A DNA stretch of 64,000 nucleotides from Tamlana carrageenivorans (GTDB taxonomy: Bacteria; Bacteroidota; Bacteroidia; Flavobacteriales; Flavobacteriaceae), in assembly GCF_002893765.1 (NCBI RefSeq), contig NZ_CP025938.1:1426001-1490000 (forward strand), read 5' to 3'. How positions within the stretch are numbered: position 1 is the first letter of the stretch; the number at the start of each line of letters is the position of its first letter. A program made the translations under genes and the position numbers. The notes beneath the pieces are model-generated. The model did no database searches. It was not told the origin of the DNA and saw nothing but the letters and a program-made list of their open reading frames with translations. Of this stretch, positions 7,782 through 16,964 are shown piece after piece.

Positions 7782-8180
7782 GTGGAAGAAGAAAGTCAAA
7801 GACAAAAAAAGATAGGAACGGTTTTACAAACCGATTTAGCCGATGTGCTACAAAAAGCAGCCACTCAAGGCGGCATGCGTGGTGTATTAATCTCTGTTTC
7901 TAAAGTTAAAGTCACCGTAGATTTATCGGTAGCCAAAGTATATTTAAGCATTTTTCCTAACGACAAAGCTAAAACCCTACTTGAAGGTATAAAATCCAAC
8001 ACCCCATTAATTCGTCATGAATTGGCACAACGCACACGAAATCAACTGCGTCGCATGCCTCATTTAGAATTTTTCATAGACGATTCACTAGAATACATCG
8101 ATAAAATTGAAAAATCACTTAAAGGTGACGAGAATCCTATCAAAGATCCTTCGATGTTAGACTCTAGAAAAAAATCATAA
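7782..8180 (+). CDS. rbfA: Ribosome-binding factor A
   Basis: 30S subunit maturation factor. A KH-like single domain of about 132 residues; the recognisable start is EEESQRQKKIGTVLQTDLADVLQ, followed by VSKVKVTVDLSVAKVYLSIF and RHELAQRTRNQLRRMPHLEFFIDDSLEY. I place the start at GTG 7782, because the frame upstream crosses the -7 promoter element and the family starts at (M/V)EE.QRQKKIG. The C-terminal 20 residues are a charged tail. It sits upstream of a LolC/E-like permease, an order common in flavobacteria. Confidence 0.92.
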   Translation: MEEESQRQKKIGTVLQTDLADVLQKAATQGGMRGVLISVSKVKVTVDLSVAKVYLSIFPNDKAKTLLEGIKSNTPLIRHELAQRTRNQLRRMPHLEFFIDDSLEYIDKIEKSLKGDENPIKDPSMLDSRKKS

Positions 8181-8211
8181 TTCTTTTTAGTCAGGTTTTG
8201 AACATTCATTA

Positions 8212-8374
8212 AGAACTGAATTAAACTTTTTGCGTTTAAGCGAAAATTAGATATTTTTTGACCATTTGAAAGTTTTTTTGAGTTCCATAGTTTGAGCTAC
8301 GGAAAGAAAAAAAGGTGAAAAATGGGTAAAAAATGGCCATTTTTTAGCAAATGGAAAAAGTTTAATTCAGTTCT
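8212..8374. repeat. 163-bp element with 20-bp perfect terminal inverted repeats
   Basis: AGAACTGAATTAAACTTTTT (8212-8231) returns as its exact reverse complement at 8355-8374. Inside, CCATTTG (8262-8268) pairs with CAAATGG (8348-8354), and an AAAATGGCCATTTT palindrome lies near the right end. No coding capacity. It fills the rbfA-permease gap and could be a MITE-like element or a long structured RNA. Confidence 0.5.
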
Positions 8375-8404
8375 AAATCATTATTTTTTCATAATATTAA
8401 CCTC

Positions 8405-9607
8405 ATGAATGTTTCATTATATATCGCAAAGCGCTATTTACGCTCCAAAAGCACCAATAATGCCATCAATTTCATTACCTATATCGCTATTGCAGGGGTT
8501 ATTTTAGGTGCTGGCTCACTATTTATTGTGCTTTCTGGTTTCTCGGGCTTAAAAGATTTTACGCTTCAGTTTACGAGTATAGTCGACCCCGATCTTAAAG
8601 CCGAAGCTGCCACAGGAAAATCATTCATTCTTACCCCAGAAAATATTGAGAGTCTTAATAAAATTGATGCCATCGCATCCTATTCAAAAACCATTGAAGA
8701 GCGCATCATCATTGAATCTCAAGACAAAAATGCTTTAGCCGTTGTTAAAGGTGTCGACGAAAATTTTCAGAAAGTTGTTAGTATCGATTCGGTTATCGAC
8801 CATGGGAATTGGTTAGACCAAAACAGCAATCAAATTGTTGTAGGTTGGGGTATTTCAAACGATTTATCATTAGGCGTTTTAAACTTCACAAAAAACATCA
8901 ATCTATATGTTCCTAAACCAGGAAAAGGTGCTATAACTTCTGCTAAAACAGCATTTAATACCGTAAAAGTTATTAATGTTGGTGTGTTTTTTATCAATGA
9001 AAGCCTCAATGAAACCTATGTCTTTTCATCGCTCGCTTTGGCCAGAAAACTTTTAAACTACAAACCCAATCAAATTTCAACCATCGAGTTTAAACTTAAA
9101 GCTGGTGCCGATGTGGAACAAACCCGCTTACAAATTCAAAACAGTTTAGGCGATAAAGTCATTTTAAAAAACCGCACCCAGTTAAACGACTCGTTGTATA
9201 AAATGCTAAATACCGAAAATTTAGTAGTGTATTTAATATTTACATTGGTTTTAATTATTGCCTTTTTTAATGTGATTGGCTCCTTAATCATGATGATGTT
9301 AGATAAAAAACAAAGCCTTTCTACACTTTTCAATATCGGTGTGACCATAAAAGATATCCGACAAATCTTTTTCCTCCAAGGCAGTTTAATGAGTATTATT
9401 GGCGGAATTATTGGTATCCTCATCGCTTTTGGCGTGACCCTTTTACAGCAAAAATTCAGCTTGGTCATGATTACTCCAACCCTGGCCTACCCAATTGCCA
9501 TAGAGGTTGAAAACTTTTTTATTGTGTTTTTTACCATTTCCATTTTAGGTGTTATCGCCTCAAAAATCGCCTCGGTACGCATCACTGAGTCCTTGGTAAA
9601 TAAATAG
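8405..9607 (+). CDS. LolC/LolE-like ABC transporter permease (FtsX family)
   Basis: Inner-membrane permease of 400 residues with the FtsX/LolE layout: one N-terminal span (about 24-48, in NFITYIAIAGVILGAGSLFIV), a large periplasmic domain (about 50-265), then three C-terminal spans (about 270-300, 318-345, 368-390). The opening MNVSLYIAKRYLRSKSTNNAIN is typical of the lipoprotein-release permeases. No ABC ATPase is adjacent, so its partner is encoded elsewhere. The likely role is extraction of outer-membrane lipoproteins, inferred from family. ATG start at 8405. Confidence 0.85.
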   Translation: MNVSLYIAKRYLRSKSTNNAINFITYIAIAGVILGAGSLFIVLSGFSGLKDFTLQFTSIVDPDLKAEAATGKSFILTPENIESLNKIDAIASYSKTIEERIIIESQDKNALAVVKGVDENFQKVVSIDSVIDHGNWLDQNSNQIVVGWGISNDLSLGVLNFTKNINLYVPKPGKGAITSAKTAFNTVKVINVGVFFINESLNETYVFSSLALARKLLNYKPNQISTIEFKLKAGADVEQTRLQIQNSLGDKVILKNRTQLNDSLYKMLNTENLVVYLIFTLVLIIAFFNVIGSLIMMMLDKKQSLSTLFNIGVTIKDIRQIFFLQGSLMSIIGGIIGILIAFGVTLLQQKFSLVMITPTLAYPIAIEVENFFIVFFTISILGVIASKIASVRITESLVNK

Positions 9608-9824
9608 CTTTGGGCAAGTTGCCAAGAAAAATGGCAACCAGGCTTTCACAACTCGCTCTCTGCGAGGAGCTCAAACAACTTGCTCAATCCTTCTTGCGGA
9701 ACCTTCGTTTTCATAGGTATAAACTTCGAAACAAGAAAAATAGCCTAACACTGAAATGCCTTATTATCATCAAACATAAGTCCTAAAAAACACTACTTTC
9801 ATAATACAATAAACGGCTTCTTAT

Positions 9825-9892
9825 GGTGTTCGAGCGGAGTCGAGAACAGGGAAACTCATTTTAAACCATATTCTCGACTCCGCTAGAACACC
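9825..9892. repeat. REP-like inverted repeat
   Basis: A 22-nt arm at 9825-9846 (GGTGTTCGAGCGGAGTCGAG then AA) has its reverse complement at 9871-9892 with one mismatch and a 24-nt spacer. It is G+C-richer than its surroundings and non-coding, as expected for a dispersed repetitive palindrome. Confidence 0.6.
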
Positions 9893-9982
9893 TTGAATAT
9901 AGGCACTTAAATTATCATTAATAATTCTAATTATTTAAAAGCATCCCTTTCAAATCCCACATCAAAAAACTAAATTTTTATG

Positions 9983-9990
9983 TAAGTTTG
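9983..9990 (+). promoter_or_regulatory. -7 promoter element of holB, very close to the start codon
   Basis: TAAGTTTG fits TAnnTTTG and ends 4 nt before the holB ATG at 9995. With a transcription start a few bases downstream of this element, the mRNA would have almost no leader. Confidence 0.5.
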
Positions 9991-9994
9991 CCTT

Positions 9995-11149
9995 ATGTTA
10001 TTCTCCGATATTTTAGGCCAAGAACACATTAAAAAACACCTTACACAAAGTGTTGATAACAACCGTATTCCGCATGCGCAATTGTTTGTTGGTAAAGAAG
10101 GCTGTGGCACCTTACCCATGGCTTTGGCTTATGCCCAATATATTTTGTGTTCAAACTCTGGCGGCGAAAACAATACAGGAAACGAGTCGTGTAACTTAAA
10201 GTTTAAAAACTTTTCGCATCCCGATTTGCATTTTGCCTTTCCTGTAACCACTAGCGATAAAGTAAAAAGCAAACCCGTTTCAAGCTTTTATTTGGAAGAA
10301 TGGCGCCAGCTCTTAAACGAGCAACCCTACGGTAACCTTTTCGATTGGTATAAACTCCTTGGAGTGGATAACAAACAAGGACAAATAGGTGTTGATGAAG
10401 CCGTTGAAATTGTAAAATCGCTTACCCTAAAATCTTACGAAGGTGGTCATAAAGTCATGCTTATTTGGATGGCCGAAAAAATGAATACCGCCTGTGCCAA
10501 TAAACTTTTAAAACTGATTGAAGAACCGCCAAAGGACACGGTTTTTATTCTCATTGCCGAAGATGAAGAGCAGATTATAAACACCATTCGCTCGCGATGT
10601 CAAATTTTACATTTCCCACCGTTAGCCGAAGAAGTTATTAAAGAGGCCCTGATCAAACAATATGAGGTAGAGCCCGCTCAGGCCATCAAAATCGCTCACC
10701 AATCTAACGGAAACTACAACAAGGCTTGTGACCTTATTTATCGCGATTCGGAGGACATTCAGTTTGAAACTTGGTTTATTTTCTGGATTCGTAGTGCCTT
10801 TAAAGCCAAGGGCAACAAAGCTGCTATTCACGATTTAATATCTTGGAGTGAGGATATTGCTAAAACGGGACGTGAAACACAAAAACAATTTTTAAACTTT
10901 TGTCTCGATTTTTTCCGTCAGGCTTTACTATTAAATTACAATGCCACCGACTTGGTGTTTTTCGAACCAAAAACCGATAAATTTAAACTTGAAAATTTCG
11001 CACCTTTTGTTCACGGAAACAACATTATGGACATTAGCAACGAATTACAAGATGCCATATACCACATAGAACGCAATGGCAATTCGAAAATTATTCTAAC
11101 CGATTTATCAATAAAACTCACCCGGTTACTACACACCAAAAAGGCCTAA
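9995..11149 (+). CDS. holB: DNA polymerase III delta' subunit
   Basis: Clamp-loader subunit of 384 residues. The N-terminus IPHAQLFVGKEGCGTLPMALAYAQYILC has the AAA+ layout but lacks the Walker A Lys-Thr/Ser, as expected for the non-ATPase delta' subunit. A CNLKFKNFSHPD region replaces the four-Cys zinc module. MNTACANKLLKLIEEPPKDTVFILIAEDEEQIINTIRSRCQ carries the SRC motif that contacts the neighbouring ATPase subunit; the quoted part is read directly in the middle of the protein (about 150-205). It is followed 9 bp later by a DoxX-like gene, probably in one transcript. Confidence 0.88.
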   Translation: MLFSDILGQEHIKKHLTQSVDNNRIPHAQLFVGKEGCGTLPMALAYAQYILCSNSGGENNTGNESCNLKFKNFSHPDLHFAFPVTTSDKVKSKPVSSFYLEEWRQLLNEQPYGNLFDWYKLLGVDNKQGQIGVDEAVEIVKSLTLKSYEGGHKVMLIWMAEKMNTACANKLLKLIEEPPKDTVFILIAEDEEQIINTIRSRCQILHFPPLAEEVIKEALIKQYEVEPAQAIKIAHQSNGNYNKACDLIYRDSEDIQFETWFIFWIRSAFKAKGNKAAIHDLISWSEDIAKTGRETQKQFLNFCLDFFRQALLLNYNATDLVFFEPKTDKFKLENFAPFVHGNNIMDISNELQDAIYHIERNGNSKIILTDLSIKLTRLLHTKKA

Positions 11150-11158
11150 ATTTTAAGG

Positions 11159-11554
11159 ATGCAAACCATTTTAAACTATAGCGCCGAACTCCTCATTTTA
11201 AGCTTTTTAAGCATCACTTTTATCATGAGTTTTTACGATAAGGTGAGTGATTGGAAAGGTCAGATTTTATTCTTAAAACAATATTTTTCAAAAACCTTTT
11301 TAGTCAATCTCATACCTCCTATTTTAGTTTTTGTTGTGCTTTTAGAAGCTTTAATCGTTGTATTTTCTGTTTTGGGTATTTACCAACTTATAACCTTTCA
11401 AGTCAAACTATATGCGCATATAACTTGCCTACTATCGTGTATATTGCTTTTAATCTTCCTATTGGGCCAGCGCATCGCAAAAGACTTCGACGGCGCTAGG
11501 AACATCACAATTTATTTTATAGTTGCTGTTTTTGGAGCGTATTTGCTTCAGTGA
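11159..11554 (+). CDS. DoxX-like small membrane protein
   Basis: A 131-residue integral membrane protein with four predicted helices (about 8-26, 44-70, 74-98, 112-130), consistent with the DoxX/SURF4-like family. The YDKVSDWKGQILFLKQYFSK loop after helix 1 is typical of these proteins. It starts 9 bp after holB on the same strand. Biochemical role unknown; the family is linked to redox or quinone functions in other bacteria. Confidence 0.65.
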   Translation: MQTILNYSAELLILSFLSITFIMSFYDKVSDWKGQILFLKQYFSKTFLVNLIPPILVFVVLLEALIVVFSVLGIYQLITFQVKLYAHITCLLSCILLLIFLLGQRIAKDFDGARNITIYFIVAVFGAYLLQ

Positions 11555-11661
11555 AAACAAAATTCATACTTTTTAAATTCTAAACATCTCGCTTTCAAGC
11601 TTCCCTTGCATATGTTGTCATTCAGCACGACATGCTATGTTTTAAAAATTCAGTTTACAGG

Positions 11662-12501
11662 TTATTCAATAAAAATATAATCTTGTTTATCGGTTTCCGT
11701 CACTCGAAAATAGCCATAAGGATAGTTATCTGGGTTTGTAATATTAACACAGTTTCCGCGTAATTCTACAGGTGTAGGGGCAAATGGGTTTCCTGATCCT
11801 GATTGACTATTTAACAGTTGGATAAATTTATAATAACGCTCGGATACATTAAACAAATTAATATCAACCACATCACCAGGTTTAAATTCACCGCCCTCAT
11901 CATCATCACGTTTTTCATAAAAAATATTAATTTCATTTCCGTTTAAAAATTCATCCGAGACATCTCTTAATTCTGGATACAAATCGCCTTGACGTAAGAA
12001 CCTCAAAATATAAAAATTATCTTCCTCTTCTGGATCTTCAAAATGGACATTTAACTCTAAAGCATCAGATAAAAAACCACCACTTCGCGACTGGTTAATA
12101 TACGTTATTGGCGTTGTAGGCAACAAGGTTTCAGTGGCCGTATAGGTTTCGTTATTATACTGCACTGTTAGGGCATAATTTTCGTTAAAAACGGGCTCAA
12201 ATTGGGTGGTAGTATATGTCCCATCATTTTGGTTAATGAAATTATAAACATCATTCGTACTTAATCGTGTTACAGAAACCACGGCATTGGTTACCGCATT
12301 GGGTTGGTCGGAATCAAAATAAGGTGTTGTGGTACTCAATTTAACCATTTGAACATTACCTAGAGAGCCTTTTTCCCAATCTAACGAAGCCTCTATAACC
12401 AATCTTGGGTCGGCCGTTGGTACTTCTACCTCAATAACATCTGTACAGGACAAGAAAAGTCCTGAAATAGCCATTAAACTCGTGTATATATACTTTTTCA
12501 T
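11662..12501 (-). CDS. DUF4249 lipoprotein, partner of the TonB receptor
   Basis: A 279-residue lipoprotein with a lipobox Cys at about residue 19 (GLFLSC), then TDVIEVEVPTADPRLVIEAS, the usual start of DUF4249 proteins. The fold is beta-rich, ending in a GNCVNITNPDNYPYGYF(R)V segment characteristic of the family. It begins 6 nt downstream of the TonB-dependent receptor, and this pairing (receptor plus DUF4249) recurs across Bacteroidota. By analogy with SusD it probably caps or assists the receptor at the outer membrane; the substrate is unknown. Confidence 0.85.
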   Translation of the reverse strand: MKKYIYTSLMAISGLFLSCTDVIEVEVPTADPRLVIEASLDWEKGSLGNVQMVKLSTTTPYFDSDQPNAVTNAVVSVTRLSTNDVYNFINQNDGTYTTTQFEPVFNENYALTVQYNNETYTATETLLPTTPITYINQSRSGGFLSDALELNVHFEDPEEEDNFYILRFLRQGDLYPELRDVSDEFLNGNEINIFYEKRDDDEGGEFKPGDVVDINLFNVSERYYKFIQLLNSQSGSGNPFAPTPVELRGNCVNITNPDNYPYGYFRVTETDKQDYIFIE

Positions 12502-12507
12502 GATGTT

Positions 12508-14877
12508 TTAAAATTTAAAATTATAAGTTACCGATGGTACGATACCAAAAATGGCTGTTCTTGTAGCCTCATTTGCGCCTGTTTCAAGATTTTGACCGAA
12601 GGATATGGATGCTGCATTCTTTCTATTATACACGTTATAAAGACTAAACACCCACTCCCCTTTCCATTTGGCTTGTGGTTTACGGTTTGGTTTATAGGTC
12701 GCTCCAAAATCTAATCGGTTATAGGCGGGTAAACGGTTTGCATTCCTACTATCGTAATTGGCGATAGACAAGCCTTCATACTCATATTGCCCTACGGGAT
12801 AGGTTACGGGGCGTCCGGTTTGAAAGATAAAATTACCACTTAAACTCCACTTTTTGGTTAACAAGTAACTTCCTGTTACCGAAATATCATGTGTTCTATC
12901 AAATGGGGTGTTGTACCAATCACCTTTGTTAATCCCTGGTCCGCCTGCCGATCCACCAAGGGTTTGTTGTTCAGATTTCGATAAGGTATAGGCCAACCAG
13001 CCCGTAAATTTTCCTTTATTTTTTCGGAATAAAAATTCCAAACCATAGGCGCGAGATTGTCCTTGTAAAATTTGCGTTTCAATATAATTATTAGCAATTA
13101 AATTGGAACCATCGATGTAATCAATACGGTTATCAACTGTTTTATAATACACTTCAGATTCTATAGAGAAACGGCCACCATGCAAATCTTTAAAATATCC
13201 TGCAGAATATTGATTAGCCATTTGCGGATCGATAAAAGAGCCACTTGGCGTCCAAACATCTAAAGGTGTAGCATTAGCTGTATTAGATAATAAATGCAAG
13301 TATTGGGCGACTCTTGAAAAGCCAAGTTTCACAGACGAAGTTTCATTAAGTTGATAAGCCAGTCCTAAGCGCGGTTCGATGTTTGAGAAATTAGCAATAC
13401 GGTCGTTTTTAGCATATTCAATCTCACCAGTTCTTTCACCTTCTTCATAAATACCTAATTCATCATTATAAACTACAGGCTGATCGTTTAAATACGTTGA
13501 AATAGATTGTCCGCCCAAACGATTAAACATGCTAATTCTCAACCCTACTTGAACATTAAATTTATCTGAAAACTTATGCTCTATCTGTCCGTAAATACCC
13601 GTTTCTAAAGCACGTTTTTTATCTAAAATATTTTCATTAATAGCCGATTCATCATCTAAGGGTTTAACATCCCCTGGATTAAAATTGTAATAAATAGAAC
13701 TTAACCCAAAATCAATTGTGGTTTTATTATTTAGGTAATATTTTAAATCGTACTTGGTATTAAAATTGTTAATACTAGATGTCCAATCTAACCCAATAAA
13801 CCCAAGTTGTAATTGGTAATTATAGGTTCCATAAATGAAGGATAAATTAGAAAAAAGTTTATCATTAAAAATATGATTCCAACGCAAATTAAAGGTACTG
13901 TTACCATAGGAGTTTGAAAAAGAATCATCGAAATTTAGAACATCTCTCCCAAAATACCCCGATAAATATAAGCGGTTTTTTTGATCAACCTCATAGTTCC
14001 CTTTAGCATTAAAATCGTAGAAATAAGCGGTATTATCTTGATTCGCCAGTTTTAAAAACAAGTGGGCATAGGATGAACGTCCAGCTAAAATAAACGATCC
14101 CTTATTTTTAAACATGGGGCCTTCGGCAGCCAATCTACTCGAAATTAAGCCAATACCACCATTTAATTCAAAACCCTTACTATTCCCATCTTTTTGCCTA
14201 ATATCAAGCACAGAAGAAACCCTACCGCCATAATTAGCAGGAATATTTCCCTTATATAATTTGATATCCTTAACCACATCGGCATTGAAAACCGAAAAGA
14301 AGCCAAATAAGTGGGATTCATTAAAAATAATGGCTTCATCCAGCAGCACTAAGTTTTGATCGACCGCACCACCTCTCACATTAAATCCGTTAGAACCTTC
14401 GCCGTTGTTGGTAACCCCTGGAAGAAGTTGAATGGACTTCACCAAATCGACTTCACCCAAAACCGCAGGAATTTGTTTTATGGTCGTACTTTTTATAACA
14501 GCTACACTCATTTGCGGATCTCTAATGTTGGCTTTTTCAGATTCTTCTGCCGTAATAACCACTTCATCTAAAGCTGTCGTGTCTTCCTTAAGTTCAAAAA
14601 TTATATTCTGATTCTCATCTAAAATTACCGCTTTCTTTTCGGTAACATAACCTAAATACGACACCACAATATTATAGGAGCCTTGAGGCGCTGTAATGGA
14701 ATAAAACCCATATGCGTTTGTAATGCTTCCGTTAGAGGTACCCTCTAAAAACACCGAAGCACCAAACACCAGTTCACCGTTAGAAAAATCTTTTACGGTA
14801 CCACTAATAGTATAATTTTCTTGAGAAAATAATACCAGTGAGAATAAAATAAAACAGGTAGTTAATATAAATTTCAT
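12508..14877 (-). CDS. TonB-dependent outer-membrane receptor with carboxypeptidase-like domain
   Basis: A 789-residue receptor: signal peptide (to about residue 18, LVLFSQE), a carboxypeptidase-regulatory-like domain (about 20-110; SNGSITNAYGFYSITAPQGS), a plug (about 115-230, NGFNVRGGAVDQNLVLLDEA) and a 22-strand-type barrel ending in the aromatic NFKF. It is about 200 residues shorter than SusC receptors and lacks a SusD partner; a DUF4249 lipoprotein follows instead. That combination suggests uptake of something other than starch-like glycans, but the ligand cannot be read. ATG at 14877. Confidence 0.88.
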   Translation of the reverse strand: MKFILTTCFILFSLVLFSQENYTISGTVKDFSNGELVFGASVFLEGTSNGSITNAYGFYSITAPQGSYNIVVSYLGYVTEKKAVILDENQNIIFELKEDTTALDEVVITAEESEKANIRDPQMSVAVIKSTTIKQIPAVLGEVDLVKSIQLLPGVTNNGEGSNGFNVRGGAVDQNLVLLDEAIIFNESHLFGFFSVFNADVVKDIKLYKGNIPANYGGRVSSVLDIRQKDGNSKGFELNGGIGLISSRLAAEGPMFKNKGSFILAGRSSYAHLFLKLANQDNTAYFYDFNAKGNYEVDQKNRLYLSGYFGRDVLNFDDSFSNSYGNSTFNLRWNHIFNDKLFSNLSFIYGTYNYQLQLGFIGLDWTSSINNFNTKYDLKYYLNNKTTIDFGLSSIYYNFNPGDVKPLDDESAINENILDKKRALETGIYGQIEHKFSDKFNVQVGLRISMFNRLGGQSISTYLNDQPVVYNDELGIYEEGERTGEIEYAKNDRIANFSNIEPRLGLAYQLNETSSVKLGFSRVAQYLHLLSNTANATPLDVWTPSGSFIDPQMANQYSAGYFKDLHGGRFSIESEVYYKTVDNRIDYIDGSNLIANNYIETQILQGQSRAYGLEFLFRKNKGKFTGWLAYTLSKSEQQTLGGSAGGPGINKGDWYNTPFDRTHDISVTGSYLLTKKWSLSGNFIFQTGRPVTYPVGQYEYEGLSIANYDSRNANRLPAYNRLDFGATYKPNRKPQAKWKGEWVFSLYNVYNRKNAASISFGQNLETGANEATRTAIFGIVPSVTYNFKF

Positions 14878-15296
14878 ATAGGAGGTTCGTTAAAAATGAT
14901 GATGTAAAAGAAGTAAATATTTATAAGAAATACACTAAAATAAAGCTCTTTGAACAGAATAAGGCTAAATACTAAGTAAAATATTTGAATACCAATGCAT
15001 CAGTCCTGTAATTCCTAATCGATAAAAAAGTGAGATAACCATGAATCAGCACCTACTCACTTATCATTTTTATAAGATTGAATTTCTATTTAAAACAAAA
15101 ATTAAGTCCATGGCAGCTGTAAACTTTAATTAAATGACTAACTTTATTAATTATGAATCACTGATTTTCAATAATATAATTTTAAGGCAATCAGAATGCC
15201 ATATTTCAACATCTGATTAATTCCTCAAGCTAACGGCGGAATTTTGAAGATATTCTAAGAATAAAATTTTTCGTTAGTCGAAATTAAAACAAACCC
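14878..15296. other. Divergent intergenic region
   Basis: 419 bp, AT-rich, between the divergently transcribed TonB receptor and SDR genes. It should hold both promoters; no clear TAnnTTTG element, hairpin or ORF stands out. Confidence 0.4.
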
Positions 15297-15992
15297 ATGA
15301 AAAACTATTTAATAATTGGCGGATCATCTGGTATTGGAAAGGAATTAGTAACACTACTCGAGAATGAAGGAGCCCATGTTATTGCTACGTTTAACCAAAA
15401 TAAAGTTAAAAATAGACCGCATGTAAAGTATATCAAATTAGATGTTACAGTAGAACCATTAAATCTTGAAGAACTACCTGAAGAAATTCATGGATTAGCT
15501 TATTGTCCTGGGAGTATAAACTTAAAACCATTCAAACGTTTTACTGACGAAGACTTTATGCAAGATTTTCAATTACAAGTTCTAGGAGCAACTAACATTA
15601 TCAAGCAAATATTACCAAGGCTTAAAAAGAGCGAGAAGGCCTCAATTTTGCTATTCTCAACTATAGCAGTACAATCCGGGTTTAGCTTCCATTCACAGAT
15701 AGCCATATCCAAAGGTGCCATCGAAGGATTAACCAGATCTTTAGCTGCCGAATTCGCGCCTTTAATAAGAGTTAATGCCATAGCGCCTTCAATAACAAAT
15801 ACAGCCCTTGCCAGTAGGTTTCTTAACACCCCAGAAAAGTTGAATTTACAAGCGCAAAGAAATCCGTTAAAGCGCATAGGAAAAGCAAATGATGTTGCTG
15901 AAGCCGCATTATTCCTAATTACTCCAAAATCATCATGGATCACTGGCCAAATTTTTCACGTTGATGGTGGAGATTCAAAAATAAAACAATAG
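15297..15992 (+). CDS. SDR-family oxidoreductase lacking the catalytic Tyr
   Basis: A 231-residue short-chain dehydrogenase/reductase-fold protein. GGSSGIGKEL gives the NAD(P)-binding glycine motif at residues 8-17, LAYCPGS stands for the NNAG motif, and the Ser is in LLFSTIAVQ. The active-site segment reads FHSQIAISKGAIEGLTRSL, so the Lys is present but the position of the YxxxK Tyr is Ile. The end, WITGQIFHVDGG, is classical. The substrate is unknown and normal dehydrogenase chemistry is doubtful without the Tyr. It stands alone, divergent from the TonB receptor. ATG at 15297. Confidence 0.8.
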   Translation: MKNYLIIGGSSGIGKELVTLLENEGAHVIATFNQNKVKNRPHVKYIKLDVTVEPLNLEELPEEIHGLAYCPGSINLKPFKRFTDEDFMQDFQLQVLGATNIIKQILPRLKKSEKASILLFSTIAVQSGFSFHSQIAISKGAIEGLTRSLAAEFAPLIRVNAIAPSITNTALASRFLNTPEKLNLQAQRNPLKRIGKANDVAEAALFLITPKSSWITGQIFHVDGGDSKIKQ

Positions 15993-16215
15993 TATGTACC
16001 AAAAGCTAAATGGCAAAAAACCCCATTTAGTCATACTTTAATAAACATATATCGTACCAAAAAAGCTTCCTGAAAACGTTAATACAATCGTCCTTCTGTA
16101 CTCGACACAGCGTCTCATAATATTGAAATTCAATAGTTATAAGAATCTGAAAGACAGTCAGATTGACCTAAAATTAACTTTTCAGAAAGCCTCTAATAAA
16201 TAATTTTATAAAAGA

Positions 16216-16728
16216 TTATTCTTTTTTGTATTCGGCGTTTAAAGCTTCTAAAATGGTTTGGGTTAAATCATTTTCTTCTGCACCATAAAGTACTGAAGCC
16301 GCTGCATCACTAGTTCCTAAAACAAAAGTATAACCATTTTTCTTTCCGTAATCCTTAACAAAATCTTTTACCTTAACAATTACAGAATCAATTTGTGCTT
16401 GAAACTCTTGGGTAATGGCTTGCTGCTCAATTTGCATTTGCTGTTGAAGTCTTTGCTGTTTTTGCTGTAATCCACCCATAATTTCCTGAGCTTTCTGAGG
16501 TGTTTTTCTTGCTACAGATTGAGCTTCTTTTACTTCAGCTTGAAATGCTTTTCCGATACTATCTGCTCGCTTTTGAAAAGCTTGATCCTTAATTTGAAAC
16601 TTCGTTTCAATATCGATCTTTTCTTGAAAATCGTTTATAACAATGCCATTATCAATGTAACCGATTTTTTGTTGATTACAAGATGTTAAAACTAGAGCAA
16701 GTAAAACGAGGTAAAATATGTTTTTCAT
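16216..16728 (-). CDS. OmpH/Skp-family periplasmic lipoprotein
   Basis: A 170-residue Skp-like chaperone: lipobox Cys at residue 17 (LALVLTSC), a KIGYIDNGIVINDFQEK strand, then a long Gln/Lys-rich coiled coil (about 50-120, with GGLQQKQQRLQQQMQIEQQA), and a C-terminal strand region (NGYTFVLGTSD...VLYGAEENDLT). The family binds unfolded outer-membrane proteins in the periplasm; here the Cys suggests lipid anchoring. ATG at 16728, with a strong promoter-like pair upstream. Confidence 0.82.
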   Translation of the reverse strand: MKNIFYLVLLALVLTSCNQQKIGYIDNGIVINDFQEKIDIETKFQIKDQAFQKRADSIGKAFQAEVKEAQSVARKTPQKAQEIMGGLQQKQQRLQQQMQIEQQAITQEFQAQIDSVIVKVKDFVKDYGKKNGYTFVLGTSDAAASVLYGAEENDLTQTILEALNAEYKKE

Positions 16729-16759
16729 TCTTTTTAAGTTGTATGTTTTTATATTCGAA

Positions 16760-16787
16760 CAAATGTAGGAAAGTAAAGTAGAATCAA
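16760..16787 (-). promoter_or_regulatory. Promoter of the OmpH-like gene (-33 and -7 elements)
   Basis: On the minus strand TTG (16785-16787) and TACATTTG (16760-16767) are separated by 17 bp, matching the Bacteroidota TTG/TAnnTTTG promoter. The element lies about 32 bp upstream of the ATG. Confidence 0.65.
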
Positions 16788-16964
16788 ATCATGATTTGAA
16801 ATGATTTTAACATATAACCAAAAACTATAAAAACCAAACATTAAATAACAAAAAACTATCGAAAATAACTTTAAATAAAGCGTTTTAAGAGCTTTTTTGA
16901 AAACGCCTTAGTGTTTGCACAGAAGAAGCCTTCAAACGCCTTTAAATATAATTTATACAAGTTT

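Larger units (their letters stand above)
9608..9994. other. Intergenic gap with an inverted repeat
   Basis: 387 bp between the permease and holB with no credible ORF. It contains the 9825-9892 inverted repeat and, at its right end, the holB promoter element. I see nothing else that can be named. Confidence 0.5.

Noticed and set aside
14356..14571. Plus-strand ORF inside the TonB receptor gene
   Set aside because: Antisense shadow of the plug-coding region.
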